Under the pieces are notes generated by a model. That model was not told the origin of the DNA, did not search any database, and saw only the letters and a list, made by a program, of their open reading frames with translations. DNA of 64,000 nucleotides from Cordylochernes scorpioides (lineage: Eukaryota; Arthropoda; Arachnida; Pseudoscorpiones; Chernetidae). Positions 29,808 through 40,916 of the stretch are shown piece after piece. The translations under genes and the position numbers were made by a program. The stretch is taken from the NCBI GenBank assembly GCA_030710605.1, contig CP092863.1, forward strand, positions 114,704,680 through 114,768,679. The letters are read 5' to 3'. Numbering within the stretch: position 1 is the stretch's first letter; every line of letters starts with the position of its first letter.

Positions 29808-30931
29808 GGACTCATGGACAAAACTTAAGGAAGTTGTACCTTTTAACATGTATATCGGGATTGAGACAATAACTCTGAAAGATACACTCATGGACAAAAC
29901 TTAAGGAAGTTGTACCTTTTAACATGTATATCGGGATTGAGACAATACTCTAAAAGATACACTAATGGACAAAACTTAAGGAAGTTGTACCTTTTAGCAT
30001 GTATATCGGGATTGAGACAATAACTCTGAAAGATACACTCATGGACAAAACTTAAGGAAGTTGTACCTTTTATCATGTATATCGGGATTCAGACAATAAC
30101 TCTGAAAGATACACTCATGGACAAAACTTAAGGAAGTTGTACCTTTTATCATGTATATCGGTATTCAGACAATAACTCTGAAAGATACACTAATGGACAA
30201 AACTTAAGGAAGTTGTACCTTTTATCATGTATATCGGGATTGAGACAATAACTCTGAAAGATACACTCATGGACAAAACTTAAGGAAGTTGTACCTTTTA
30301 GCATGTATATCGGGATTGAGACAATAACTCTGAAAGATACACTCATGGACAAAACTTAAGGAAGTTGTACCTTTTATCATGTGTATCGGTATTCAGACAA
30401 TAACTCTGAAAGATACAATCATGGACAAAACTTAAGGAAGTTGTACCTTTTATCATGTATATCGGTATTCAGACAATAACTCTGAAAGATACACTCATGG
30501 ACAAAACTTAAGGAAGTTGTACCTTTTAGCATGTATATCGGGATTGAGACGATAACTCTGAAAGATACACTCATGGACAAAACTTAAGGAAGTTGTACCT
30601 TTTAGCATGTATATCGGGATTGAGACAATAACTCTGAAAGATACACTCATGGACAAAACTTAAGGAAGGTGTACCTTTTATCATGTATATCGGTATTCAG
30701 ACAATGACTCTGAAAGATACACTCATGGACAAAACTTAAGGGAGTTGTACCTTTTATCATGTATATCGGTATTCAGACAATAACTCTGAAAGATATTATA
30801 GTGACCTTTATTGAAGACACACGAGATAACCAAGTGTGAACAGCCTCAGTCTCCTTAAAAAAAAAAAAAAAAAAAACAGACGACCGGCGACATCAAATAC
30901 TTTCCACTTCCTTAAGTTTTGTCCATGAGTG
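29808..30931. mobile_element. Tc1-like TIR element with 13 units of 76 bp
   Basis: Thirteen consecutive units of about 76 bp, each starting ACTCATGGACAAAACTTAAG, are followed by a single-copy tail with AAGACACACGAGATAACC and an inverted terminus ACTTCCTTAAGTTTTGTCCA. Units differ by a few substitutions (TAGC/TATC, GATTGAG/ATTCAG). Confidence 0.8.
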
Positions 30932-31329
30932 TACTTAGATTACAAGCTGTCAGAACCCTCTACCCACCATGATTATCATATATACAAACGTTACCCTAAC
31001 CAACTCCGAAATTACAGTTCAAAAGTCACCAATACCAACAACGTCCCCAGAGTCTCACGTGACTCTAGGCGCTTTCCCCCAGCAGATAGACAAATTAAAT
31101 AAATGATGATCAAATGAGCTCTATCATCATACATTGATAACTACTACCGCGGTAATGGTAGATAGTCACGCGATCTAATTGGCAAGACGGATGTCACCAA
31201 ATGATGTAATCAGAACCCTGTGACGTCAGCTGTGTGTTGGCAGGTTGTGGTGTCGGAATATTCTTGCCATCGCCCTCACAAGTCTCAGTTGGAGACTTTT
31301 CCTGGCGCACCTGTAGCTAAAACGAAAAC

Positions 31330-31434
31330 ATGGTCTTCAGAGACGAGCATGTGCGTCGGAAGGTGGAGATATGCCGAGGGGCAATGCTCAGGCTAAAGAA
31401 GTCAGGACTTTTACCCCCTGAAGCTGTCTTATAA
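31330..31434 (+). CDS. Short unrecognised ORF, 34 aa
   Basis: ATG in a good context (AAAACATGG) opens MVFRDEHVRRKVEICRGAML and ends at TAA 31432-31434. The surrounding 31190-31430 is GC-richer than its flanks, and a TCTCAGTTGG initiator-like motif is at about 31286. It might be a first-exon fragment of a host gene, or chance. I do not recognise it. Confidence 0.2.
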   Translation: MVFRDEHVRRKVEICRGAMLRLKKSGLLPPEAVL

Positions 31435-31584
31435 GATGTTTGATTACTTGTTTCAAGAAGGGTTTAAATATTAGATATGGTGGTTATGAGTCGTTATATG
31501 GACAGGTATTTACAGGTATAATGATTTGCATGGGAGAAGGCATCTTTTGGCAGGTTGTGGTGTTCCAACTTTATATAAACAGGA

Positions 31585-31795
31585 GTTGCATTAGAGCTCC
31601 ATCTGTTATCAGAAATTTAAACTATTTTTGACGCGTATGATTTTTTTTTATAAAAATAAAATTTCTACTGCCCTTACTGCAATGATAAAAAAAAATAATC
31701 GGAGGGTCTGGCTCATTAGTGGTGAAAACTCTCCCAGAGATAGATTAAACTGGTGAAACCGCAGGGAGGATTCACCACTGATGGAGAAAAATCCG
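31585..31795. repeat. Diverged copy of the CCATCTGTTATC TIR element
   Basis: It carries CCATCTGTTATCAGAAATT, CTACTGCCCTTACTGCAATG, GATAGATTAAACTGGTGAAACC and CACCACTGATGG in the same order as the element at 8160-13038. Confidence 0.65.
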
Positions 31796-31845
31796 TTATT
31801 CATAACGATGTGAACAAGTTACCAGAACAAAGTGGAGAATATTTG

Positions 31846-33003
31846 TCCATATAGTCACCAAAAGTCGGACACTGGCAACAACAACAATAATGGGATAATA
31901 TTTGTCCATATAGTCACCAAAAGTCGGATACTAGCAACAACAACAATAATGGGATAATATTTGTCCATATAGTCACCAAAAGTCGGATACTAGCAACAAC
32001 AACAATAATGGGATAATATTTGTCCATATAGTCACCAAAAGTCGGATACTAGCAACAACAACAATAATGGGATAATATTTGTCCATATAGTCACCAAAAG
32101 TCGGACACTAGCAACAACAACAATAATGGGATAATATTTGTCCATATAGTCACCAAAAGTCGGATACTAGCAACAACAACGAACATAGAAGAAAGCTGAA
32201 GGAACACCCGTTCATTCAAAACGATATGGACAAGTTACCAGAACAAAGTGAAGAATATTTGTCCATATAGTCACCAAAAGTCGGACACTAGCAACAACAA
32301 CAATAATGGGATAATATTTGTCCATATAATCACCAAAAGTCGGACACTAGCAACAACAACAATAATGGGATAATATTTGTCCATATAGTCACCAAAAGAC
32401 GACTTGATGGACACTAACAACAACGAACATAGGAGAAAGCTGGAGGAACACCCGTTCATTCATAGCGATATGGACAAGTTCCCAGAACAAAGTGGAGAAT
32501 ATTTGTCCATATAGTCACCAAAAGACGACATGACGGACACTAGCAACAACAAAGAACATATGAGAAAGCTGGAGGAACACCCGTTCATTCATAACAATAT
32601 GAACAAGTTCCCAGAACAAAGTGGAGAATATTTTTCCATATAGTCACCAAAAGACGACTTGAAGGACACTAGAAACAACGAACATAGGAGAAAGCTGGAG
32701 GAACACCCGTTCATTCATAGCGATATGGACAAGTTCCCAGAACAAAGTGGAGAATATTTGTCCATATAGTCACCAAAAGACGACTTGATGGACACTAGCA
32801 ACAAAAACAAACATAGGAGAAAGCTGGAGGAACACCCGTTCATTCATAACAATATGAACAAGTTTCCAGAACAAAGTGGAGAATATTTTTCCATATAGTC
32901 ACCAAAAGACGACTTGAAGGATACTAGAAACAACGAACATAGGAGAAAGCTGGAGGAACATCCGTTCATTCATAACAATATGAACAAGTTCCCAGAACAA
33001 AGT
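31846..33003. repeat. Minisatellite, 59-bp unit and longer higher-order units
   Basis: The first part repeats a 59-bp unit with ATTTGTCCATATAGTCACC and TAGCAACAACAACAATAAT. From about 32170 the same core alternates with a longer segment (GAAAGCTGGAGGAACACCCG, GTTCCCAGAACAAAGTGG). No coding potential. Confidence 0.85.
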
Positions 33004-34235
33004 GCCTCCCCGCCAATTAAAAATCCCCAAAAATAGCTCCCTCCCCCATCCGTGGCAATCGCCTATTAAAAAGGTAATTTTGCCCAGAGACGTATTCGTC
33101 TATCAACCATCTTCCTTCCAAAATTTAGTTTTTTAATTATTCTCTTTTCCCTCCTTTTAGTTAAGAGAGTAAAATGCCATCGGATTAGTTAACAGTTATA
33201 ACTAACTTAATTACACTAACCAAATAGAACTATTATGGGAAGAACACAAAGTCTGTGACTATCATAAACAGAACATTTCAGAGTAAATTGTAAATTTGTA
33301 AAATTTCAAGTTGTTTCATTAATAGATGTAATCATTTGTCATTTCATTATTTTTTTTTGTAACAAGAAACAGTATGTAGAAGTAAAAACTTTCCTTAATT
33401 CCATATCCTAACAAATCGCACCTTAATTTGCTCTGTAATGACAACTTTCTATAAAATATCCTGTATTTAGAAAGAGCAATTTTACACAAACATAAAAGGA
33501 AAAAAAACATATTTGCATATTGGGCATATAATCTCAGAAAAGCTATGCAAATCTCAGTATTCTAAAAGTTAAATTGGAACGTGCTAATGTAAGTTGGCCG
33601 AGAGAAAATTGTCCCAGAGAAAATATGGCTCATCTGGTCGTCTGGCTGAAATTAGTTCCATTAAAGATGGCGCCTAATTCTAGAGATCTTCTGCCTTTTT
33701 ATAGAAAGTTCGTCTGCTAATCCACCCTGTTCAGAGAACCAGGGTAGCCGAATCGCATTACCTCCAGGAAAATATCGTTGAGTTTTTATCTCTTTTTGGA
33801 GATTAGGTCCTAGTTAAGTTGGTCAATTTGTGTTGGGAATTAAATGTTTTTCTTTTTTTTTTTTTTTGTGTGTGTATGATATCGTTTGGTGCGAAATATC
33901 ATAGCGTCGTCTGGTTATTTGCACAGAGTAACTTCGAAAATTACTCTGAGAAAAGACATTAAGTTTTATTTGTCTATTTATTGAAAATGCGGTTGGATTA
34001 ATTTGTTTTATAGGAATTGATATGATAAAATATTATTGATTATTTTAAAACTTGGTTTTAGCAGTCATGGACATCATGTCTTGTTATAAGGTTACTATAA
34101 GATCATAGAAGAAGGGTAAATTGTCTACCTGATGTCTCCATGTGGTAGACAACGTCTTAGAGCGGCTAGGTCAGGAGACAGCTAAGATGAGACAAGTCTC
34201 AAACTCCGTCTTAATATGAAGGAGGACACTCATTT
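33004..34235. other. Unannotated stretch
   Basis: No gene or repeat is recognised. A somewhat less AT-rich patch at 33590-33780 has no long frame. T-rich and TG-rich simple sequence lies near 33850. Confidence 0.5.
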
Positions 34236-35445
34236 ATCCTTGATGTTGGAAGAAACATGAACACGTATGAAAGACACTAACGCCAAATAAACGTTGTGAA
34301 AGATACAAGAAGACACTGATACCCCCATGGTGTAAGATACAATAAGACACGGGTCAAAGACACACGTTGAGGAAGACACTGGATAAACCACACACGTGCA
34401 GAAGACACTAGGACACGTATGAAAGACACGAACCAAAAATAAACGTTGTGTAAGATACAAGAAGACATTGGTACCCCCACGGTGTAAGATACCAGAAGAC
34501 ACGGGTCAAAGACACCCGTTGAGGAAGACACTGGATGAACCACACCCGTGCAGAAGACACTAGGACACGTATGAAAGACACGAACCAAAAATAAACGTTG
34601 TGTAAGATACCAGAAGACATTGGTACCCCCATGGTGTAAGGTACAAGAAGATACAAGTCAAAGACACGCGTTGAGGAAGACACTGGATAAGCCACACACG
34701 TGCAGAAGACACTAGGACACGTATGAAAGACACGAACCCAAAATAAACATTGTGTAAGATAGAAGAAGACATTGGTACCCCCATGGTGTAAGGTACAAGA
34801 AGATACAAGTCAAAGACACGCGTTAAGGAAGACACTGGATAAGCCACACACGTGCAGAAGACACTAGGACACGTATGAAAGACACGAACCCAAAATAAAC
34901 ATTGTGTAAGATAGAAGAAGACATTGGTACCCCCATGGTGTAAGGTACAAGAAGATACAAGTCAAAGACACGCGTTGAGGAAGACACTGGATAAACCACA
35001 CACGTGCAGAAGACACTAGGACACGTATGAAAGACACGAACCAAAAATAAACATTGTGTAAGATAGAAGAAGACACCCATTGTGTAAGATACAAGAAGAC
35101 ATTGGTACCTGATACCCATTGTGTAAGATACAAGAAGACACGGGTCATAGACACCCATTGTGTAAGATACAAGAAGACACGGGTCATAGACACCCATTGT
35201 GTAAGATACAAGAAGACACAAGTCAAAGACACCCGCTGTGGAAGACACTGGATAAACCCCACACGTGCAGAAGACACTAGGACACGTATGAAAGACACGA
35301 ACCAAAAATAAACATTGCGTAAGATACAAGAAGACATTGGTACCTGATACCCATTGTGTAAGATACAAGAAGACACAAGTCAAAGGCACACGCTGTGGAA
35401 GACACTGGATAAACCACACACGTGCAGAAGACACAAGTGTAGAAA
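34236..35445. repeat. Minisatellite, 152-bp unit
   Basis: The block GGACACGTATGAAAGACACG recurs at 34411, 34563, 34715, 34867 and 35019, exactly 152 bp apart, then with irregular spacing to 35280. Units contain shorter internal repeats of GATACAAGAAGACA type. Long open frames on the minus strand arise because the unit is stop-poor there; 152 is not a multiple of 3, so each unit is read in a different frame and the frames are not protein repeats. Confidence 0.9.
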
Positions 35446-35592
35446 CCACACACCTAAAAAAGCTCCCCAACGGCAGCCGATAACTCAAGGCGACCCCTGG
35501 GACGGTATAATGGCGCTCTCAATCTCCGCCGTGTCCCTACATCTCTCGGCCATTTAATGGAACCAACAGCGTTAGTTATATCTACAGAGCTG

Positions 35593-36171
35593 TGGGGGTC
35601 GGTGGAAGGATGGTCTATACCGCTTGTTTTCAACCGCTACCACCCGGGTTCGATTCCCGCATTGGGCACTTTTTTCTTTTTAAAAAAATGCTCCAATGAC
35701 CCCTAGATCCTTGCAAAAGTCCAACCCCACCTGCGAGTGCAAGTAATCAAACGGGGCTTTGGCACATTTATAAGTGCAAAGTCGAACTGCTTTTCACATG
35801 TGTAGACATGTGGTGTACTTACAGTAAAAGCAGTCGCCAACTTTTACCCAGCATGATTATCATTGAAAATTTTGCCGGGAGGATATTGATCTAAAGAGAC
35901 AAAGGTCGCCTCTCCCGTCAAAATAGACGTCAAAACTAGACGCCATCCATTGACCGTCGCTGCAAACTAGCGGCCTCGGGTCGGTAACAAAGCCACAACA
36001 CCAGCTTTGGAAAACTGAAAAGCGTCCACCTAGAGACCATGGTTTCGGGTTAATGGCCCTTGTCATTCTAGGGCGGACTAGATGGCATCTAGTTTTGACG
36101 TCTATTTTGACGGGAGAGGCGACCTTTGTCTCTTTAGATGATTATCATTGCCTGTACCACGTGTACTAGGG
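35593..36171 (+). repeat. tRNA-derived SINE, split by a palindromic element
   Basis: Head GTGGGGGTCGGTGGAAGG, B box GGTTCGATTCCCGC, body with ACATGTGTAGACATGTGG, and tail CCTGTACCACGTGTACTAGG. The tail is separated from the body by the insertion at 35866-36137, which duplicates 13 bp of the SINE. Confidence 0.8.
35866..36137. mobile_element. Palindromic element with hammerhead relic and 13-bp target duplication
   Basis: Arms of about 59 bp (left 35890-35948 with GTCGCCTCTCCCGTC and ATAGACGTCAAAACTAG; right 36080-36137 inverted) surround a minus-strand hammerhead relic. Stem I GTCC-CCTAGA pairs with TCTAGG-GGAC, stem II is GGG-CCATTAA-CCC, then GAA, and stem III is the palindrome ACCATGGT. 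The core reads ATGACAA instead of CTGANGA. ATGATTATCATTG flanks both ends (35853-35865 and 36138-36150). Confidence 0.75.
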
Positions 36172-36332
36172 TTGCGGGTTGTTCTGTTCCCTATCTAAGC
36201 TAGATACTAGTGGACGACTCTGTATTCCTCTCTCTATCTTACAGTTAAACCATCCCTATAAACAGATCATAAACATGTTCCCTATAACCACTATAAGAAC
36301 CGTACTTGGCTATATACTTGGCAGGATCTTGT

Positions 36333-36443
36333 TCTTGTTCCAAAATCACTTTATTAGGTACCGCTCAACAAGAACAACCTAGTTTATGATATTTACAACA
36401 ATGAATATAATATATGATGGTTATTCACATATTAAAACAAAGA
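36333..36443. repeat. Left arm of a 3.5-kb-spaced inverted repeat
   Basis: The sequence with CTTTATTAGGTACC, AACAACCTAGTTTATGAT and GATGGTTATTCACATATT is inverted at about 39838-39947. It may mark the ends of a large element or just two copies of one repeat. Confidence 0.5.
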
Positions 36444-36449
36444 TATTTT

Positions 36450-37107
36450 GGCATATGTAAGAGCTTTTCATTTATTACCTAGTCTTAAAAGATTTTTATC
36501 AATCCAATTTTTCTCACCTCTAAATTATTCATCTTTTTTTCTCTTATATTGACCATTTGTCATTGCAAGAGCTAAAAAAACTTTTTTTTAGGTAAAATAA
36601 ACAAACAATTCCCAATATCGATTATAAATAAGTACATTTACATTAAAAAAAAAACATTTTTTTTCAATTCGACAAAAAAAAAACTTCAAATGAATGACCG
36701 AATTATGTATGGTCAATTGCCAAAACATTTTTTTTCTGTTCACAGAAATTATCGATTTGAAGCCATTTCTTTCTTTAATTCACAGAATTCGCGGTCCATT
36801 GATTTTACAATCAAATTCTTCCCAATTTTTTACACGCAACAACTAAAATAAAACCAAAAAAAGACATTAAAAAATTGTAGTACTCCATCAAACAAAAAAA
36901 AAAACGTGGGAAATAAACAAAGTTATCAAATATAACACCCACACACAATGTATTCCATTTTTTAATCTACTTTCTTGTTTGTTTTTTTACATGATTTCAT
37001 TTATACATTAATTTAACACAATATTTACGAAAAAACTGTTTCTAGTTTTATTTGCATTATTATTATGTTCGTTTTTTTTTTTCATCACATCGTTTTTTTT
37101 TTATTTT
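36450..37107. other. AT-rich non-coding stretch
   Basis: Poly-A and poly-T runs; no gene or known element is seen. Confidence 0.55.
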
Positions 37108-37241
37108 AGAACGACATTTGAAAATTATCCCGCATGTGTTTCTTTTGAACGAAAAATAATCGTTATTATTTCTCCTTAAAATAAATTTATATTTTTCGTT
37201 CAAAAGAAACACATGCGGGATAATTTTCAAATGTCGTTCTA
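37108..37241. repeat. Near-perfect palindrome, 51-bp arms
   Basis: The left arm 37108-37158 (with CGACATTTGAAAATTATCCC and ACACATGCGGG in inverse) and the right arm 37191-37241 pair almost fully around a 32-bp loop. A diverged single arm is near 45960-46015. Confidence 0.8.
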
Positions 37242-37384
37242 CAATTTTAACGGTGTTTAGAATTATTTTGTGTGTTAATGTGGGGTCAAAAAAAAAATAA
37301 TTTTTTTTTTTTACTAAATATTCAAAATAAAAATGTATATGAAAAAAACAATAGAAAAAAATAAAAGATAAGTGGGTCAGGTGT

Positions 37385-37530
37385 TGATATTAAAAATAAA
37401 GAAGGCATCTCCTGACCACGAGCACATGTGCTTTTTAGATGGCAGAGCGCCATCTAGTGGAGCCAAAATAAACTAAACGTTTATTTAACTTTCTCCGTGA
37501 TATTTGGCCAACCCAATTTCTTGATAAAAA
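37385..37530 (-). repeat. Arm of first-family hammerhead element, no ribozyme
   Basis: It matches 22990-23115 (GAGCACATGTGCTTTT, GCGCCATCTAGTGGA, TTGGCCAACCCAATTTCTTG), but the region where the hammerhead should follow is replaced by other sequence. Confidence 0.6.
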
Positions 37531-37564
37531 TGTTTATAAATTATATAAAGAACGATATAATGCA

Positions 37565-37770
37565 TTAGCGCGCCATCTGTTATCATAAATTCAAACTATT
37601 TTTAATTTTAAAAAAATTTCTACTGTCCTTACCTCAATGATAAAATTATTGGGAAGGCGTGGCTCATACATGGTGAATTCTCCTAGCGGTAATGATAGAT
37701 TAAACTGGCGAAACCGCTGGGAGGGTTCACCACTGATGAGCCAGGCCTTCCCAATATTTTATCATATTGC
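37565..37770. repeat. Hairpin copy of the CCATCTGTTATC TIR element
   Basis: Both arms remain: TTGGGAAGGCGTGGCTCAT pairs with ATGAGCCAGGCCTTCCCAA, and inner GGTGAATTCTCC with GGGAGGGTTCACC, leaving a loop with GATAGATTAAACTGGCGAAA. Confidence 0.7.
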
Positions 37771-37929
37771 ATATTTGTTTAATGTATATGTTTATTTAAT
37801 GCTCTTTTTCTTAATTGTTTATTTTCTTTTTGACAATTCTGTTACCTACTCTACTACAATTATTGTAAATAGTTTCACGCGCAATTATCCAGATCGAATA
37901 TAGCGTGACTTATTTGTGTGTGTGTACCT

Positions 37930-38330
37930 GATAATAAATTAATAAGGGCAGTAGAAATTTGTTTTATTTATAAAAGAATCATATGCGTACATCCAGATGG
38001 CACAAGAACCTATAGGACATGCAACAACTGTCCTGGTGTGGAACTAACACCTACTCACATTTTCTCATGTCCAGCAATGGCCGCAGCCTTGCAGAAAATT
38101 GACATAGACCCAGAGCAGCAGCTTTACACACCCAAGATAGTGAATATTGCTGCTGCTGTGATAGATATGCATGGAGACATCTGAGGCTCTTCTTTGGACA
38201 CGACAACAATAACAACAATCATATGCGTCAAAAATAGTTTAAAATTCATATAAATCAATAACGCGGCATAATTTTTTCATCGCAGTATGGACATAAGGAC
38301 AGTAGAAGTTTGTCTTATGTGTAAAAGAAA
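37930..38330. repeat. Further TIR-element copy, interrupted by a LINE fragment
   Basis: Left part has AAGGGCAGTAGAAATTTG and right part has GCAGTATGGACATAAGGACAG. The LINE 3' end at 37989-38216 sits between two copies of AATCATATGCGT. Confidence 0.55.
37989..38216 (+). pseudogene. 3' end of a non-LTR retrotransposon ORF2, 5'-truncated
   Basis: It encodes PDGTRTYRTCNNCPGVE and LTPTHIFSCPAMAAAL up to a TGA, the C-terminal Cys/His motif (CNNC...H...C) seen after the RNase H region of I/Jockey-type LINE ORF2 proteins. The 3' tail is a CAA-rich run (CGACAACAATAACAACAA). A 12-bp target duplication AATCATATGCGT flanks it (37977-37988 and 38217-38228), proving insertion by target-primed reverse transcription. 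Confidence 0.8.
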
Positions 38331-38390
38331 CATTTGTGTTTTAATACTTTCATTTCCTATATAAATTATAATTTTATAAGAGATAATATA

Positions 38391-38984
38391 CAGTAGAACA
38401 ACCTCCCTGTAAAGGACAACACCTAATTGTAGAGCTAAAGTGTCTCCTTTAGGGAGAGATGTCCTCTTACCGGAGAGTTGTTAAATAGTAAAAATGGTGC
38501 CCTTTGGTTTGTGTAACGCCCCCGCGACCTTTGAGCGAATTATGGATAATCTTCTACGAGGATTCAAATGGACCATCTGTCTCTGCTACTTAGATGACAT
38601 CATAGTATTTTCCAAAACTATGGACGAATATCTACAACGTCTGGAAATGGTGTTAAGTTGCTTTTCAAAAGCGGGTCTCAAACTTAATTCGGAGAAATGT
38701 AGTTTTGGTGCTAGTCAAATAAAAGTACTGGGACATTTAATTGATGGAGATGGTATTTATCCTGACCCGGATAAAGTAGAATCTGTGATTAATTTTTCAA
38801 GACCAGAGAATGTATCAGAAGTCAGAAGCTTTTTGGGTCTCTGCTCCTACTACCGCCGATTCATTAAGAGCTTTGCTAACATAGCAGGACCGCTGAATGA
38901 ACTACTAAGGAATGGGGAAAGATTCTTATGGACTGATTGTCGGGTGTCCTCTAGCGCGGGTGTCCTCTCATGGAGGTTCTATTG
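38391..38984. mobile_element. Pogo-like TIR element carrying a Ty3 RT fragment
   Basis: TA-flanked ends: left CAGTAGAACAACCTCCCTG and right, inverted, CAATAGAACCTCCATGAG. The same termini make the array at 41556-42268. A reverse transcriptase fragment lies between them. Confidence 0.65.
38494..38940 (+). pseudogene. Ty3-type reverse transcriptase fragment
   Basis: About 150 residues: VPFGLCNAPATFERIMD, catalytic YLDDIIVFS, LGHLIDGDGI and VRSFLGLCSYYRRFI, i.e. the palm and thumb of a Ty3-type RT. No gag, protease, RNase H or integrase, and no LTR. It merges into the TIR of the surrounding element at both ends. The frame is open but it cannot be a working enzyme because motif A is absent. Confidence 0.85.
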
Positions 38985-39004
38985 TATTACATTCATATTC
39001 AGAA

Positions 39005-39195
39005 CAAAAATATACACCTCTCCCTTTAAAATTTCAATAAATAAATTTGATAATAATTTTGGCATACCTACTACAAAAATTCAAATAGGTTGATATGCCA
39101 GAAAAAAACACCAATTTTGAAAATTCCGAAATAAAAAGCCATCAACCTGTTTACCATAGCTTCGAGCTTATGATCTTTGTCAGTACAAATGTGTG
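39005..39195 (-). repeat. Third-family element with hammerhead relic
   Basis: The arm with CACCTCTCCCTTTAAAAT is followed by a minus-strand relic: CTGACAA (G8 changed), a decayed stem II, CGAAGCTATGGTAAACAGG. One arm only. Confidence 0.5.
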
Positions 39196-39639
39196 ACTTC
39201 CTATTATTCCACTAGAGGAGTGCGGATAGAAACTATCGGAAAATAAGTTTGTATATGCATTGTAAGTTAAATGATGGGGTTAACAACTGAGAGGGTTCCC
39301 CACTGATGAGTCAAGCCTTCAACTACTTTTAGCATTGCAGTAAGATCTGTAGAGATAATATTTGATATGTGAAAAGAGAGAAAAAGATTGCCAATAATAA
39401 GGTTTTTTTCCTGCTTTTACACTTTGACAAAATCAAAAAGAAATCTAAGGTTTGTTTCTTTTTACAATTCTTTTTATTTCATTCCGGCAAGAACTGTAAA
39501 ATGAAACCTATCCTTAAATTCCTTATTAATTTTTCAAAGAAAAATTATTACAAATTATCTCGATAGATGACAATTAAATTTATAAAAAATATAAAATAAT
39601 ACCGATTTTAGTCTTGTTTATTGAATTGTATATAAGCTG

Positions 39640-39712
39640 CTGAAAAAGGACAAGTAGGTAACACCCTCGATTCCCGACAGTCATGAACCGGGATTGAATC
39701 CCACGTTAACAT
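39640..39712 (+). repeat. SINE head relic
   Basis: A tRNA-like segment with GATTCCCGACAG and GGGATTGAATCCC (diverged B box). No body follows. Confidence 0.4.
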
Positions 39713-39722
39713 TTTGTTTAAT

Positions 39723-39810
39723 TTAGAAATAGGAGATCATATATCGCCACAACTCTTTTTATTAACGCAAAAAGAGTTGCGGCGATATATGATATCCTAT
39801 TTCTAAATTG
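39723..39810. repeat. Palindrome, ~40-bp arms
   Basis: TTTAGAAATAGGAGATCATA with ATCGCCACAACTC is repeated inverted with few mismatches around a short loop. Confidence 0.75.
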
Positions 39811-39837
39811 TCGAAATCCGCAATCCGTTTACCATGA

Positions 39838-39947
39838 ATTTTGTTTAATATGTGAATAACCATCACATATTATTCACTGTTTCAATTATCATAAACTAGG
39901 TTGTTCTTTTTGAGTGGTACCTAATAATGTGATTTTGGAACCGAAGT
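39838..39947. repeat. Right arm of the 3.5-kb-spaced inverted repeat
   Basis: Inverse of 36333-36443. Confidence 0.5.
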
Positions 39948-40300
39948 TGATAAAATGTATTTCGGTGCAAGTATCCCAAGCTGGGATATCGCGTTTGATA
40001 TGTCAAATAAAAATAGACGAAAATAAAAATTGTAAAATTTGTACATATAACTGTTACCGTTGTTGTTTACGTATAAGGTTTGTAAATAACAAGGCTATGT
40101 AGATATAGCACGACGTACAGTAGCTGCTAGTAGAATTAAAGATTAGATGTCTACAATGTCCGCCACCAGAACCTCGCCAACAGCCGTCCAGGTCGGGTAA
40201 GCTTCTCTGTCATCTTCTTCCAGGATCATCCACACAGCTACATTCGCTGAGACAACTTGTCGTTTCCTCTCACACCTCCGATGTCACTAAACTGTCTGCA

Positions 40301-40916
40301 AGCTTGATACCCTGATATGATTGAGTGGAGATGAGAAAGAAGAAGACATAACTATACAATTGTTATGTCTTTATATTTAAATTAATGACATTTGTTCACA
40401 CACAAATACAAAAACAATTTATTCTCGAAAAAAAAACATGTTTTGATTACAATCTGGATGATGATGATTAAAACAGACGCGCGGCTCGCCGCGAAAAGGG
40501 ATGAGATCCTAGAAAAAGATGGTCGTTTAGCCCATCGAAATATCGGAAATAAAAAGAATATTTATTGAATCCAAGATGTGCCCTTTATGAACAAAAAAAT
40601 CAATGATAATTAATACACAACAACAACATAAATTATAATACACTGCGGCCTATGATTGCAAACAACATAAATTGGCGGGAAGATGATATCCATGTACCAA
40701 AAGAAGTACCTCTCCCTTTAATTATATACATTAGAACACAATGCATTATGTTTATAATATAAAGTAAAACATGTTTATCATCCCAAATAATAGAGTTTGC
40801 TGTCTGAATTTTCCAAAACTGGTGTTATGGCTCATTTTTTATCACTACTGGTAAAGTTTATACGGAGAACGATCTTCTTTCTTATCTCCACTCAATCATA
40901 TCAGGGTATCAAGCTT
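40301..40916. repeat. Segment bounded by 43-bp inverted repeats
   Basis: AGCTTGATACCCTGATATGA with TTGAGTGGAGATGAG at 40301-40343 is inverted at 40873-40916. It encloses a second-family hammerhead relic (40500-40592) and a third-family arm (40708-40860). Confidence 0.6.
40500..40592 (+). repeat. Second-family hammerhead relic
   Basis: CTAGAAA, then GATGG-TCGTTTAG-CCCATC (stem II intact), then GAAATATCGG and the arm TTTATTGAATCCAAGATG. The CTGANGA core is decayed. Confidence 0.5.

Noticed and set aside
31846-33003. CRISPR-like regular repeat array
   Set aside because: The host is eukaryotic, and the spacers between repeats are themselves repeated, so this is a minisatellite.
34230-35488. Overlapping minus-strand open frames up to 221 codons in the 152-bp array
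   Set aside because: The unit length is not a multiple of 3, so each unit is read in a different frame; the frames exist only because the unit has few stops on that strand.
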